Shown in pieces: positions 10,937-20,979 of a stretch of DNA of 64,000 nt. The DNA is from Cadophora sp. MPI-SDFR-AT-0126 (lineage: Eukaryota > Ascomycota > Leotiomycetes > Helotiales > Ploettnerulaceae): NCBI GenBank assembly GCA_020747065.1, contig JAGMVK010000005.1, forward strand, positions 2,046,001-2,110,000, given 5' to 3'. How positions within the stretch are numbered: position 1 is the stretch's first letter; every line of letters begins with the position of its first letter. The notes under the pieces are model-generated. The model was not told the origin of the DNA and did not search any database. It worked only from the letters and a program-made list of their open reading frames with translations. The translations under genes and the position numbers were made by a program.

Positions 10937-12506
10937 TTAACCTATCAGACTCAATGAAGGCTCTGGCCAGCTTCCCCAGATCATTGGTCTATCCACGATC
11001 TTAGTATTCATCGGAGCCAGGACCTTTATCCTATTCCTCTTCTCGTCAACGTCGCTAACGAAGACGAAGCCCATAACACTTGCATCTCGGACCGTTTCTT
11101 GAGAATCAGTGATCGATGCATACATGACAGCAAGCATACAATGATGCATCATCGAGTTCGGTGTGACCCTCTCGTATAGTTCTTTCTCTCCCTCTTCCGC
11201 ATCTCCAGGCAAGAATGACATTGTATCAGCTGTGGCCAGTCAGTTGAGTAATGATCTAGACTGCTGAAGCATACCTTCTCGGATCTTGTAGATGAGAACA
11301 TCGTCAAAGCCGAGGTGTTGAGTGTGAGGACTCAATGTTGTCTTCAAATCTCCGAAGAAATACTCTTTCAGAGCTGCCTCCCGGGTCTGTTGCATGTAGG
11401 TCTCATCTCTATCAACGCACCCACCGGATTTGTCGAGCTTGACGAGAGTTATTGTCTCGCTGCTAGATGGTTTGGAAGTGACGAATCGGCGTTGCATCTC
11501 ACTGTGGAGTCTTTCCGAGCCGATGACCAGAATTACGTTCACTACTAGAATTAGCAAATACCCTTTTCATCTTTATTGCACACTCACCTGCAAACTCAGA
11601 GACTATGTGTGAGATGATTTCGTAGCCACCCTTTCCTTGACTGATGACTCCTGGAGTGTCAATAATCATCCCCGTTGATTTGATCAACGGATCTTCAGAA
11701 AGTCGACTCATAGCCGCGAGCGCCAGTCTTGAAATGATAGGTTTGTAGATCTTCGTGCCATCTTCTGGATTTGGCAAGCCATAGTAATAACACAGAGGAA
11801 GCTTCACAGGTACTGGATTAGAAGTACTTGTAGGACTACTACCCCATCCCTGCTCCACATCAATAATCGAAGCAAACGGCGTAGCCGTCAAAGTGCCAGG
11901 TACTGATAGCAATCCCTCCTTCGAATCTGTATTTATGACCATAGGCTGCCGTCCCATCCGTATCGCATATGCCGTCAACAGCTTCACCAAACTCGTCTTC
12001 CCGGCATCTGTTGGCCCGACAATCAAAACTCTTGGGCCATCTTGCCCATTCTGCTTTGCCTCGTCCCTTAGCTTCTCCAAAGCGAAATGCGTGTTCGCAT
12101 ATTGTGTCATGGGTGTCTCCTCGGCCATGTACTCTTCGCATGAGCCCGTCACTTCGATTTGGCAGCCGTGCCATGTGAATATTGCTGCTTTGATGCCCTG
12201 GAATGTGTAGACGTGGTTCAAGGCGAGCTCTGTGCCGAAGATCTCAGAGGTTCCTGATAATATCTGAGACTGTCAGCTTCTACTCAGGCAATGAATCTCC
12301 ATGTTTCCGACCTTGACATCTATTTTCTGCCCAATCGCAACTTCGAAGCGCCATTCTGAATTCTGCTGGAGCTCATGGACAACTGGAGTTGCAGATGCTG
12401 TTGGCGCTGACAACGCAGCCTATTATATTTGAGTGTCTCATACTTTCGAATTTAATTGTCAGATACTCACTGCAGGTACTGCTTGTCCCAAGCCAGGAAT
12501 AGACAT
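10937..12506 (-). CDS. CLP1: mRNA cleavage and polyadenylation factor Clp1
   Basis: Component of cleavage factor IA in 3'-end processing of mRNA; the family also includes the RNA 5'-hydroxyl kinases. Five exons, all phase-consistent: 12506-12471, 12419-12312, 12263-11588, 11541-11275, 11229-10937, giving 459 residues. Order: N-terminal beta domain (EWRFEVAIGQKIDVK, then LSGTSEIFGTELALN), central P-loop GPTDAGKTS, TDSKEG and IIDTPGV strands, and SERLHSEMQRRF before a C-terminal beta domain. The P-loop is the degenerate form seen in fungal Clp1, so ATP binding is likely and kinase activity doubtful. Intron 2 (12311-12264) uses the weak donor GTCGGA. The stop codon converges on Pmp3, 284 bp away. 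Confidence 0.92.
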
Positions 12507-12822
12507 TTTTCGTTGTTGTTGTGATGTTTCTTCTCACAATGAAATCAGCCTTCTTGAGGTCCGCAACTAGCAGGGATCCGTTCTTTGTGGAGCTTCAGCC
12601 TTGCGGGGTGCAGTGCAGCTTGGCAGGGTATTTATTTACGTTCCACACGCGACGCGATTCCAATGTCTAGTAAACGTCTGTAATCCGATTCTATATCTGG
12701 CGATCAAGTACATTATCAATTTCGGGTAATCTGTCAGACATGACGTTGCCAGAAGCGTCTCAGAATGCTCTTCAAACAAAATCGGCTGAATCTTCCAAGA
12801 ACCCGTTCTATATGTTGAATAT
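12507..12822. other. Clp1 upstream region
   Basis: About 316 bp upstream of the Clp1 start. It is expected to hold the Clp1 promoter and 5' leader. I saw no coding segment or named site. Confidence 0.4.
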
Positions 12823-12990
12823 CTATGGGAAAGATGCACCTCCGGCCTGCACAAATCCGAAACGGTCAATTCTTTGTCGCAACTGTTTGTCAATCTCAAC
12901 CACTTCCACCAATTGCTTATCAGTCTCCATAATGCTTTCGAGGGCAATTGTCCGCCGCCGTATCAAGTACCCTATTCTCTCTTCTCCCAT
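12823..12990 (-). CDS. Candidate small helical protein, 55 residues
   Basis: ATG at 12990, stop at 12823-12825, with a stop codon upstream in frame. The product has no recognised family, but its composition is that of a real amphipathic helix: IRRRTIALESI, then METDKQLVEVVEID, then KQLRQRIDRFGFV, alternating charged and aliphatic residues. Other frames over the same bases look poorer, although both remain open for about 90-100 codons. It could be a free small gene or the last exon of a longer minus-strand gene beginning further right (see the candidate at 13518-14062). It lies 316 bp upstream of the Clp1 start on the same strand. Coding status is an inference from composition only. Confidence 0.35.
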   Translation of the reverse strand: MGEERIGYLIRRRTIALESIMETDKQLVEVVEIDKQLRQRIDRFGFVQAGGASFP

Positions 12991-13517
12991 ATCGGGAATT
13001 CATTCATAGTCTGGTGCCGTTTGTCTACCCCCAAAGGTCACTAATACTTCTCCTACACTTTTTTTGTTGGTAGGTTCCCAGTGCTGCCTACGATTCCTGA
13101 ACATCTGTCCTTCGGGACGCACAAGGAATTGATAGCGTTACTGGTGTTGAAGCAGAGGCCTGTCTCGACATAAATTTCTTCTAAAATTAAATCTACGACG
13201 ATAGCAAGGACTCCTGCCAAGTTTTTGCCGACTTCTGTGTTATGCGCTAGAAAGCATTATGCGTTCATTTCCATAACTTCAATCTCCAAGCCCGACCAAG
13301 TACTCCTCTCGAATTTGGAGAAGCTTGCGAACTTCCGGCAAATGTCAACCGTGGCCCAGATATGAAATCGGCACATGAGATGGGAATTCAAAGACGGGGA
13401 CATGCTAAAAGGAAAATGCGTAGGTGGGAAGCCTGATGTCAACATGAAATTTCGTTCCGATAAGGACGAGACGTCTACGTCAGGCGACAACATGGGATAT
13501 ATCCTCTGTCATGATTT
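12991..13517. other. Spacer between two candidate minus-strand genes
   Basis: About 527 bp. The minus strand has one open stretch (13257-13493) without a recognised domain, and the plus strand has only the overlapping 13375-13638 ORF. No regulatory element was recognised. It could be intronic if the flanking candidates belong to one gene. Confidence 0.3.
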
Positions 13518-14062
13518 TCAGCTGCAAACTTCATATATTTCGCAGTCAAAAAAAGGCAGATCTAAGAGGAACCAGGATCTCGAGTTGAGCAGCAGAGTAG
13601 CTAGGATGTCTCCTGGGATGCTTGAGACAGGAGGATGAGTGCGAGCCGGAGACTTGAACTGACAAGTTCGACGACTTACGAGACCGACCCATTGTTCTCT
13701 GTGAGCGGCTATTAGTACTTTTGAAACCAAAGTAGCTCCAGAGCGGACTTACAATATGATGAATTCTCATACGGTCGAGAAGAATCTCCTTGGGTAGATG
13801 TTGAAGTCTCTCCTCGGGGGCGAGAGAAGATGGATGACTAAGAAACCCCTCAGTTAACCCACCTTACGACCTGTACCCTCAACATCCATACATTCGAGAG
13901 CTCAAGTGTCTTTCATGATCGGGATTTGTACGAATTATCTCCGGATACCCAACCGAGTCAGTCCGCTAGTTTCGAGAGAATTAGACCAAGAGAAACAGCG
14001 AGTAAATTTCGGCAATTTCGTTTACTTGCTTGCTCTCGTAGCAGCGCATTTACATCAGTCAT
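13518..14062 (-). CDS. Candidate five-exon gene, 93-residue unknown protein
   Basis: Built by splice reading: exons 14062-14054, 13965-13892, 13837-13753, 13698-13680 and 13612-13518 sum to 282 nt with phases 0, 2, 0, 1 that all match. Introns are 88, 54, 54 and 67 nt. Donors are gtaaat, gtatgg, gtaagt and gtaagt; acceptors are actag, cttag, cacag and cccag. The third intron holds a near-perfect TACTAAT branch site. The product has a basic helical middle (PEERLQHLPKEILLDRMRIH) and a hydrophobic, aromatic C-terminus (SWFLLDLPFF). I do not recognise it. Its ATG (14062-14060) overlaps the start codon of the plus-strand Zn2Cys6 gene (14061-14063). Exon 4 is only 19 nt, and unspliced reading through the last intron gives another C-terminus. 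Moderate to low certainty. Confidence 0.4.
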
Positions 14063-16284
14063 GCCGGAACGTGTCCCTGCTCCCTTCACTACTGTATTCC
14101 GTGCTTCGGAGACCCAAAATCAAAGAAATAAGCGGAACCGTCCGACCGTCTCTTGTACAGCCTGTCAGAAACGAAAGCTGCGATGCGACAGACGCCGTCC
14201 ATGTGGTGCATGTGAGAAGAGAGGTCATCACGCTGCATGCATCTTTAGCCCATCTGGGTGTGATGAAGACAGAAGCAGTGGTGGTGGTACCAAAGAAGAA
14301 GTTCTATCACGTCTTGCCAAGCTCGAGGAGATGATGAAAGGGTTGGCGGAGAGTCCTCGTCGAAATGGGAGAGAAGATCTCTGCGACCCTGGGGATACGG
14401 ATGCAAACAAATGTGCAAACGCCATGCCTTACATTGCTGACGCTGATGATACTACTGTCTACCATGGTACAACGTCGTGGGCTGCTCTGGTAGAGAGCAT
14501 ACACCATATTCAGTCTGTTCTGGAGTCTGATTTTCATCCTCCACCTATCAGCCCAGGTCATGATGTTATCTTCGGAGATTTGGCTCCCGTATCCATCGGT
14601 GATATTGTCAGTTGTATGCCTCCTCGAATGGAGGTTGAAAGGCTTATAAACGCCTGTTTCGGCTCCCAACTCGTAGCGATACCTTTCCTTCACGAGCATC
14701 ATTTCCGAAGACAGTACGAGGCACTCTGGGAGGCTCCATCTTCGTCAAATATTTTATGGATAAGCATACTCTTCTCTGTACTCAGTATTGGCGCCGCGAT
14801 ATCACAGACCAAAGAAGGGTCTATAGCACCGACTTCTATGATCGTTTCCGAGCCTCAGGTATACTCGAACATGGCAGCACGATGTCTTGTGTCTGGCCGA
14901 TACACTCAAGCCAAGATCTATTCAGTCGAAGCTATCTTAGCCCACATATGTTCTCGACGTATTTGGACCCATAACTCTCATTCGGACTCCATCTTGTGGT
15001 CATTGCATGGACTCGCTGTCAGAGTCGCTCAGAAACGAGGTTATCATCGGAACCCGCAGATTGCTAAGCTTCAGATTACACCTTTTGACACGGAAATGAG
15101 ACGTAGATCGTGGTTATTCATTCGTTCCTTCGATCTCACCTTTTCCTCCCAGCATGGAGTGCCGCCCATGGTTCACGAGGAGGATTGTGACGTGGACATT
15201 CCAACAAACCTGAAGGATGACGATTTTGACGAAGAATGTGTCGAAATACCGCCTAAACGATCCTCCAGTGACCCAACTCCTATGCTATTTTACATACAGA
15301 AAGCCAAGCTGTTCCCTACGCTTGAACGCATCAGTCGCCGTGCTCTGGGAGTCAGACCTTCTACGATTGAGCTTGTCAGAGAGCTCTCTGCAGCACTAGA
15401 GGAGTGGCATGACTCGATACCACCTTGCCTAGCATATCAACCGATAATCTCAACACCTCTCACCGATACCAACTACACCACAATACACCGTATCTTGCTC
15501 GAACTGACTTACCTCAGCTCTAAAGGGTTTCTCCATTGCCCTTTCATAGTCTCGACCAAGGGTTTGTGCCGCGAGCCGGCTAAGTTGATGGATCTTTGCC
15601 GCGATGCAGCTCTGCGGATCATAGACATCCAACTCGAGATTGGCCAAGGGGCATTGCCTGGGGGAAGACTGTACGAGGACAGGTATATGATCTCAAATTT
15701 GACGCTGAATGACTTCTTGAATGCAGCCATGTTCATTGGGGTCGATCTAATGCAAACAAAGGACATAAGGTATGCCAAAAGCTGGGAGATAGTTCTATAT
15801 TGTCGTTTTGTTGACTATTTACAGTTTGGATGAGCGAAAATCACGAATTGATGTCCTGGGGAGAAGCCATAATATTTGGCTTAAAAAGTTTCATGAGTCT
15901 AGCGATGCCAAGTTTGCATGCCGAGTTTTGCGGGGAATTTTACAACAGGTCAAATTCTCTCACCAGATTTTGGAACCTTTAGGGGAACAGTTACCAATAG
16001 TCTACGATGACTTTGGCCGTTTTGAAGCACCGGGACTGATCGGCACGAATGGGATGAATGGCCATGGAGGAGTGGAGTATCTTCTCTCGGAGCAGGGCAT
16101 GCATTCCGGGACTGCCCTGTCGCTCGATTTTCTTCTGGCTGGTGCGGAACCATATAGCTGGGTAAGAGCAAATGCCCGCCATTGTTTACTTGGCTCCCCG
16201 CTAATTATAGTGGAGAACTCCATCGCGCAACTTCGCCAAGACGAATGGCTGGGATTGGGAGAGCCAATCGACAGGCAAGTTTGA
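14061..16284 (+). CDS. Zn2Cys6 transcription factor with fungal-specific regulatory domain
   Basis: Nuclear DNA-binding regulator. Exons 14061-15769 and 15825-16284, joined over a 55-nt intron (gtatgc...ttacag), give 722 residues. The binuclear zinc cluster has Cys32, 35, 42, 48, 51 and 60 (CX2CX6CX5CX2CX8C), followed by a short coiled linker (EEVLSRLAKLEEMMKG). The fungal_trans-type middle region includes LWSLHGLAVRVAQKRGYHR and ETEMRRR-like text (FDTEMRRRSWLFIRSFD). I chose the ATG at 14061 because it places the zinc cluster about 30 residues from the N-terminus, as is usual; the same frame is open upstream to 13926. It is followed 488 bp later by a dehydrogenase on the same strand, which makes it a candidate target. 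Specificity is unknown. Confidence 0.9.
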
Positions 16285-16772
16285 GGGGAACAATATCTCC
16301 CAGATGATATCTAGCGAAGGATATCATTTCCCGATGACCAGAAGATTCATGAAAACTCAGATTCGCATCCCTCCACGGGCGTAACGGAGACAAGCATTGC
16401 CGAATTAGGAAATGCTCTTCCCGCTACGTCCGGCCACAGCGCTACTACCATCATTCATTCAGTAAGCCATATGCGAGCAATCGAGTCATACATCTCCTCC
16501 AAGCCTTTTCATCTGTTGCTATTGCTAAGCACAAGATCGAGTCTGAAGTGCGATAGCGATATGAGTCCATTTTGGGCATCCCATATCTCCGTTCGCATTG
16601 TTAGCAAGAATGCCAAGTACAACAGCAGACCTTGCTTATGCAGTATAAAATCACCCATCAAAACCATTTGGAATTGCAATCATCGATCAGAAATCTCCCT
16701 ACGTTCATCAAAAATAAAATTTGCTTTGAATCTCATTCTTAAACACCTACAAGTCAAGTATCTCAACTCACC
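16285..16772. promoter_or_regulatory. Spacer and likely promoter of the downstream dehydrogenase
   Basis: 488 bp. It holds a TATA-like 'tataaaa' at about 16645 and a run of A/T-rich leader (ataaaatttgc) before the Kozak-like CACCATGG at 16773. Nothing else was recognised. Confidence 0.4.
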
Positions 16773-17909
16773 ATGGCATCAATTCCTCTAACCTCAACGG
16801 CACTCGTCTTCAAAGCCTTCAATGAGCCTTTGGTCCTTGAGAAATCGTCACCACCGACTTCTGCACCTGCTGGTTCTGCTCTTATCCAGGTCCTGGCGGC
16901 CGTTATTCGCCCCCACTATCGAGAACACTTCTTTGGGAGAGGCTTTCTCCAGGTCCCTCCGATGTCCATCCCAGGCCATGCTTGTATTGGACGCGTACTA
17001 GCAGTTGGTTCAGACGCTGTATCTCTTCGTCCGAGTCAGCTTGTTTTCGCTCATGGCTTTGTGGCAGCTCGCGATGATCCCGTAAACACTGGGGTACTCT
17101 TTGGGTTGCACAGGGCTAACGGTCAAGGAACGGAGCGAGCTGGTGTTCTCTTTGACCACTGGAAAGGGTTCTGGCAAGACGTCAACTCTGTACCACTGGA
17201 GACCTGCGTTGCCCTGGACGAACATAGGCTTGTAGATGAGTTGCACTACGATTTTGACGATCTTATGTACCTTGACCGTCTTTCTGTCGCCTACGGATCC
17301 ATCAGCTCTGCCAAATTGATCGCCGGTGAAATCGTTATTGTGGCCCCAGCTACTGGTCATTATTCTGGTGCTGTTGCGGAGGTTGCTGCTCAGATTGGCT
17401 GCCGAGTCATTGCATTGACTCGCAATGCCAGCAAAATGAAGCATTTGACTTCCCGTCACCCGAACATCACTGCGGTGGAGCTCACCGGAGACCGAGCAGC
17501 CGATGTCGCGACTATTCGTGGACTCCTCCCATTTACTAAAGCTGGTGGTGCAGATGCCTTTATTGACGTTTCACCTCCCCAGGCTACGGGCAGCAGCAAT
17601 CATTTCGATGTTGGCCTCGAGGTGCTGCGTCCTGGAGCTCGGGCATTGCTCACCGGGGCTCTCCAAACGGTAAACATTCCATACTTCAATCTCATGTGCC
17701 GTAACATCACCATTATCGGGAAATGGATGTTCACTCCGCAGGAAGTAGACGCGGTGGCTCGTATGGTGGAAGCCGGTGTCATAAAGCTGGGGAAGGATGC
17801 GGGACACGAACATGTTGGCGGAGGTTACAAGTTTGAAGACTGGGAGCGAGCATTAGTTGACGCAGAAGAGAATCTTGAATGGGGACGAGACGTCATGTTC
17901 ATGCCATGA
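16773..17909 (+). CDS. Medium-chain (zinc-type) alcohol dehydrogenase-like protein
   Basis: 378 residues without introns. The GroES-like N-terminal half is present (PGHACIGRVLAVGSD, the usual G-H-E/A-x2-G region), followed by a Rossmann half with VAPATGHYSGAVAEVAAQIG as the nucleotide-binding turn and VIALTRNASK after it. The typical zinc-ligand cysteine near residue 40 is not obvious (IRPHYREHFFG), so catalytic zinc may be missing and the protein may act more like a quinone-type or enoyl reductase. The C-terminus EDWERALVDAEENLEWG is family-like. The CACCATGG start context supports ATG 16773. It sits just downstream of the Zn2Cys6 regulator, so a small regulator-enzyme unit is possible. Confidence 0.82.
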   Translation: MASIPLTSTALVFKAFNEPLVLEKSSPPTSAPAGSALIQVLAAVIRPHYREHFFGRGFLQVPPMSIPGHACIGRVLAVGSDAVSLRPSQLVFAHGFVAARDDPVNTGVLFGLHRANGQGTERAGVLFDHWKGFWQDVNSVPLETCVALDEHRLVDELHYDFDDLMYLDRLSVAYGSISSAKLIAGEIVIVAPATGHYSGAVAEVAAQIGCRVIALTRNASKMKHLTSRHPNITAVELTGDRAADVATIRGLLPFTKAGGADAFIDVSPPQATGSSNHFDVGLEVLRPGARALLTGALQTVNIPYFNLMCRNITIIGKWMFTPQEVDAVARMVEAGVIKLGKDAGHEHVGGGYKFEDWERALVDAEENLEWGRDVMFMP

Positions 17910-18906
17910 TTGAAGACATCGGGCGCATCGTTTTCTCAAGAGGTACTTATAGGCTATTGTGTTTCGTTGTCGACGCAAGCGTTCCGGAAACAAAGGGCTC
18001 AAGATATTATTTGACGTCTGCTGCATCAATCAATTCATATACGTTGCCTTTCAAAATTATGACTTACCTGTGCTGAGAGTCTTCGGGCGAAAGCCGCGCA
18101 GGTTTGTGAGAGCGACAGTCGGTTAACATTATGGGGGCGACGTTATCGATTTTGTACGAGCGATATTTTCGGCGATATTCTCGGTTAACAGAGTACTCGG
18201 GCTGCCGATACTACCAAACGATTCACATTCGATCGTTTAGCTCCAGGAAAGAGCCCAGAGGCTTTACTTCAAGTCATATCTCACCTCATAGTGTGATTTT
18301 GCACAAAGTCAGGGGGCCTATGTTCATTTCTTTGAAGTATGGCGTCGGAATTAATCGTTTGGGGAAGGCATTGGTAGCCGTGAATTATGCCTGTGAGGTC
18401 GTGTCCAAGAAAGGGGTTAGATGAGCAAATTGAGGATAAGGAGAATCGGGATAGTAACACTATTAAGAGTATAGCATCTAGGTACCGGCATCAGTGCTTG
18501 CTACTGTCTTCCGTGTTGTTCGATCCACCCCTATTTGGGCATCCAATGCCTAATAGTACTGAGCCCAGGTTCGGAAAGCGACCATCGACGATGCTGATTG
18601 ATGAGATTGGGAACATTGACTTTGTTGTGTTGAGAGTTGAAATTGGAAATTGAATGTGTGCAAAGCGTGGTGACATTGTAAGTACCTCTTCTCCATTACT
18701 CCCTACTACCTGGAATCTTGACCCTAACTGGATTCGCGCAACATTAATTGTCATTTTGTCTCTAGTCCAATTTCAAAGATTGGAGTCCACCCCGTCCGCT
18801 CGGAACAAGTCAGCTTTGAAAGTGCCCAGTCCCGTTCCACCTCCAGCTTTCCCCCTATTCACTCTAAACCCCCTTCCCTCTTATTGCCATTCCAATTCTC
18901 AAATTA
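17910..18906. other. Convergent 1 kb spacer, nothing recognised
   Basis: It lies between the dehydrogenase stop and the prolyl hydroxylase stop. Only short ORFs occur, the longest about 97 codons at 18131-18424, without recognisable motifs. The expected content is the two 3' ends. Confidence 0.5.
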
Positions 18907-20012
18907 TCATCTCCCCCCACCACCATAATACACCCTCGGCCAAAGATTCATAGCCGTCTTCCTCCCCGCTTTGACCTCCCTCCCAGCATGCACAACCCTC
19001 TCATCCCCCGTCCCATTCCCATGTAAATTGACCCAAAACAGCGCATTCCCTTTCCTCGGAAGGAAATTCGTTCCTCGTCCCTCCTCTGCATTCTCTTCCC
19101 ATTTCTTCTTCTGCCGTCGACCGTCTCCATCTCCATCTTCAACCTTGTGAGATAAAGAGGTAAATTCGTTAGAACGAGCCTCAACATGCGGAAACCACGT
19201 CTCACCTCCCTCGGCCTCCTCATCAAGATACACGAAAAAGCTTCCCCAGCGATTGAACCACCAACGCCCGCCGCCCGCGTGGTCCATACTTCCCTCTCGT
19301 AGGGGTTGTGGGCGATCGTACCAGTCGTGGTGGGTAGAGAAATGTTCGCCGGGACCGTATTGGACGATTTGGGGTGTGCCGAAGAGGGCTAGAGGGTTGG
19401 GGTTGAGGTTTGAGTTTGGATTTCGGGAGGGGGACGACGATGAGGGTGGTGAGCGAATGGCGGGTCCGAGGAATGAGAGCGCGCGAGTGAGGATGCAGGA
19501 TACGAGGGGCGAAGAGGGTGGGAGACCGCCTGATCGGGAAGTACGGGTTTTGGAGGCGACTTTTTGGCCGCTGATGTAGATTTCTGAGGAGGCGAGGGAG
19601 GGTGTACTGGATATGTGAGAAGATTGTTAGCTTTTGCCATCTTGCAAACCTAAAATATTTGTTTCGTCATGGGAAATGGTAAATATGGCATTCGGGGATG
19701 CGAGAGATATACCCAAGAGTAATAAGAAGATCAGCTTCCTCCGATGATAGGAAATCGTTGATGTATATCAGCAGAGGATCCACAGACACAATTTCTGTGG
19801 TATATGTATGCGGTTTACACTCATAGTTCTCAGGTGTTGGTATGTTGACTTCGCTAGCATTGTGGTGTTGATTCGACCAGAAAACAGCTAAGAGGGCAGC
19901 TACGGCGCATGCTAAGCCAAGAGTCGTTTTCTTGGTTGGAAGATGGATTTGAGTCTGCTAGTGTTATCAAAATTAAAGCTCTAAATACGATCTAGCAATG
20001 TTCTCGTACCAT
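18907..20012 (-). CDS. Prolyl 4-hydroxylase, 2OG-Fe(II) oxygenase, type II membrane protein
   Basis: Fe(II)/2-oxoglutarate oxygenase of the prolyl 4-hydroxylase alpha family, probably in the ER/secretory membrane. Exons 20012-20010 (ATG alone), 19954-19713 and 19606-18907 give 314 residues. A signal-anchor helix spans about residues 11-27 (TTLGLACAVAALLAVFW). Domain cues are PLLIYINDFLSSEEA, VQYGPGEHFSTHHDW (iron ligands His174 and Asp176), SFFVYLDEEAEGGETWFP, NFLPRKGNALFWVNL, and the distal His288 with the 2-oxoglutarate-binding Lys298 ten residues later. All three iron ligands are present, so activity is expected. A serine/asparagine-rich insert lies at 134-153. The first intron (20009-19955, gtacga...tagcag) follows directly after the start codon. 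Confidence 0.85.
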
Positions 20013-20979
20013 TTTGAAGCTTGATTTGTGTATTAGACAGATCCATCCGCACAGCTCGAAGCCAAATCGAATCAAGAAGCAGACAAGAGAAGCAACAAAA
20101 ACCAAGACCACCCAAGCTGGGGACTGGGGATCAAAACATCTTATTCACACAAGCACCGTCACACAAACGACAGATGCACCCCTCACTCCAGCACACTCAG
20201 CACAATCAAACAAACTTTCCTATCATGGACAGCATTAAGGAGGTCGGTCCTTGCTTCTCATTGGCCAGCGAACATCCAAGATAAACTGGCCTATTTTCAC
20301 ACGTCTCGTCCCAGCTACTTCCCCTCCCCGAGATAGATTAACTAGCCATGCGTTTCCTCCCCTCATCGTGGCGGGTATAAAGAGTGTCAATACTACCCTA
20401 AATTGTTGCAGTGATGAAGTGGATTTTTGCCGGCAGAACGGGCAATGGCGCCGGCAATTAAGCTTTATTTACAAGGGTTGTTCTCGGTACCGGATGTTGA
20501 TCAGCTCTGGATGTCGGTTAGCGAGGACTGGAGGAGTGAAGAATGGTGATGCCAAGGGAGATGTGCAGTTTTGAGGTCGCATTGAGAAGATTTGTGGAGG
20601 CCAAGTCGGGTGGCTAGGACCGAGAGCCTGAGGTGGATCAATGATACTAGGTCTTTCATCATTTACTAGTTGTGTGTTGGGGAAGAAGACACAGGGGAGG
20701 AAGACACATGTGGTGAAGATTGAATTGCATCAATTAGCTGGCTTTTGCTTCGCTTTTCCATTCGACGCCCATTCCGACTAACCAGTATGCTATGCTACGC
20801 TAGGAACGAATCAATTGACTGCATTGTGCAGAGTGAGGGGTATATGAGTGCAAGGAGAAAGGAGAATGCAGAGAACGGAGCCAGTTGCACCAGAGACAAG
20901 AACAATGAAGGATCCCGAGATAGAGAAGCCAGAACTGCTCCACCCAAGATCCCATCTCAATATCTGCGCCATCCAACCC
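20013..20979. other. Spacer between prolyl hydroxylase start and Arb1 stop
   Basis: About 970 bp with the likely prolyl-hydroxylase promoter at the left and the Arb1 3' region at the right. No ORF with recognisable motifs and no repeats. Confidence 0.45.

Noticed and set aside
13630..13700. tRNA-like GTTCAAGTC box on the minus strand
   Set aside because: The B-box consensus fits, but the T-stem does not pair and no acceptor stem or A-box of proper spacing could be formed.
13926..14060. N-terminal extension of the Zn2Cys6 protein
   Set aside because: The frame is open but the residues show no domain, and the ATG at 14061 gives the usual short distance to the zinc cluster.
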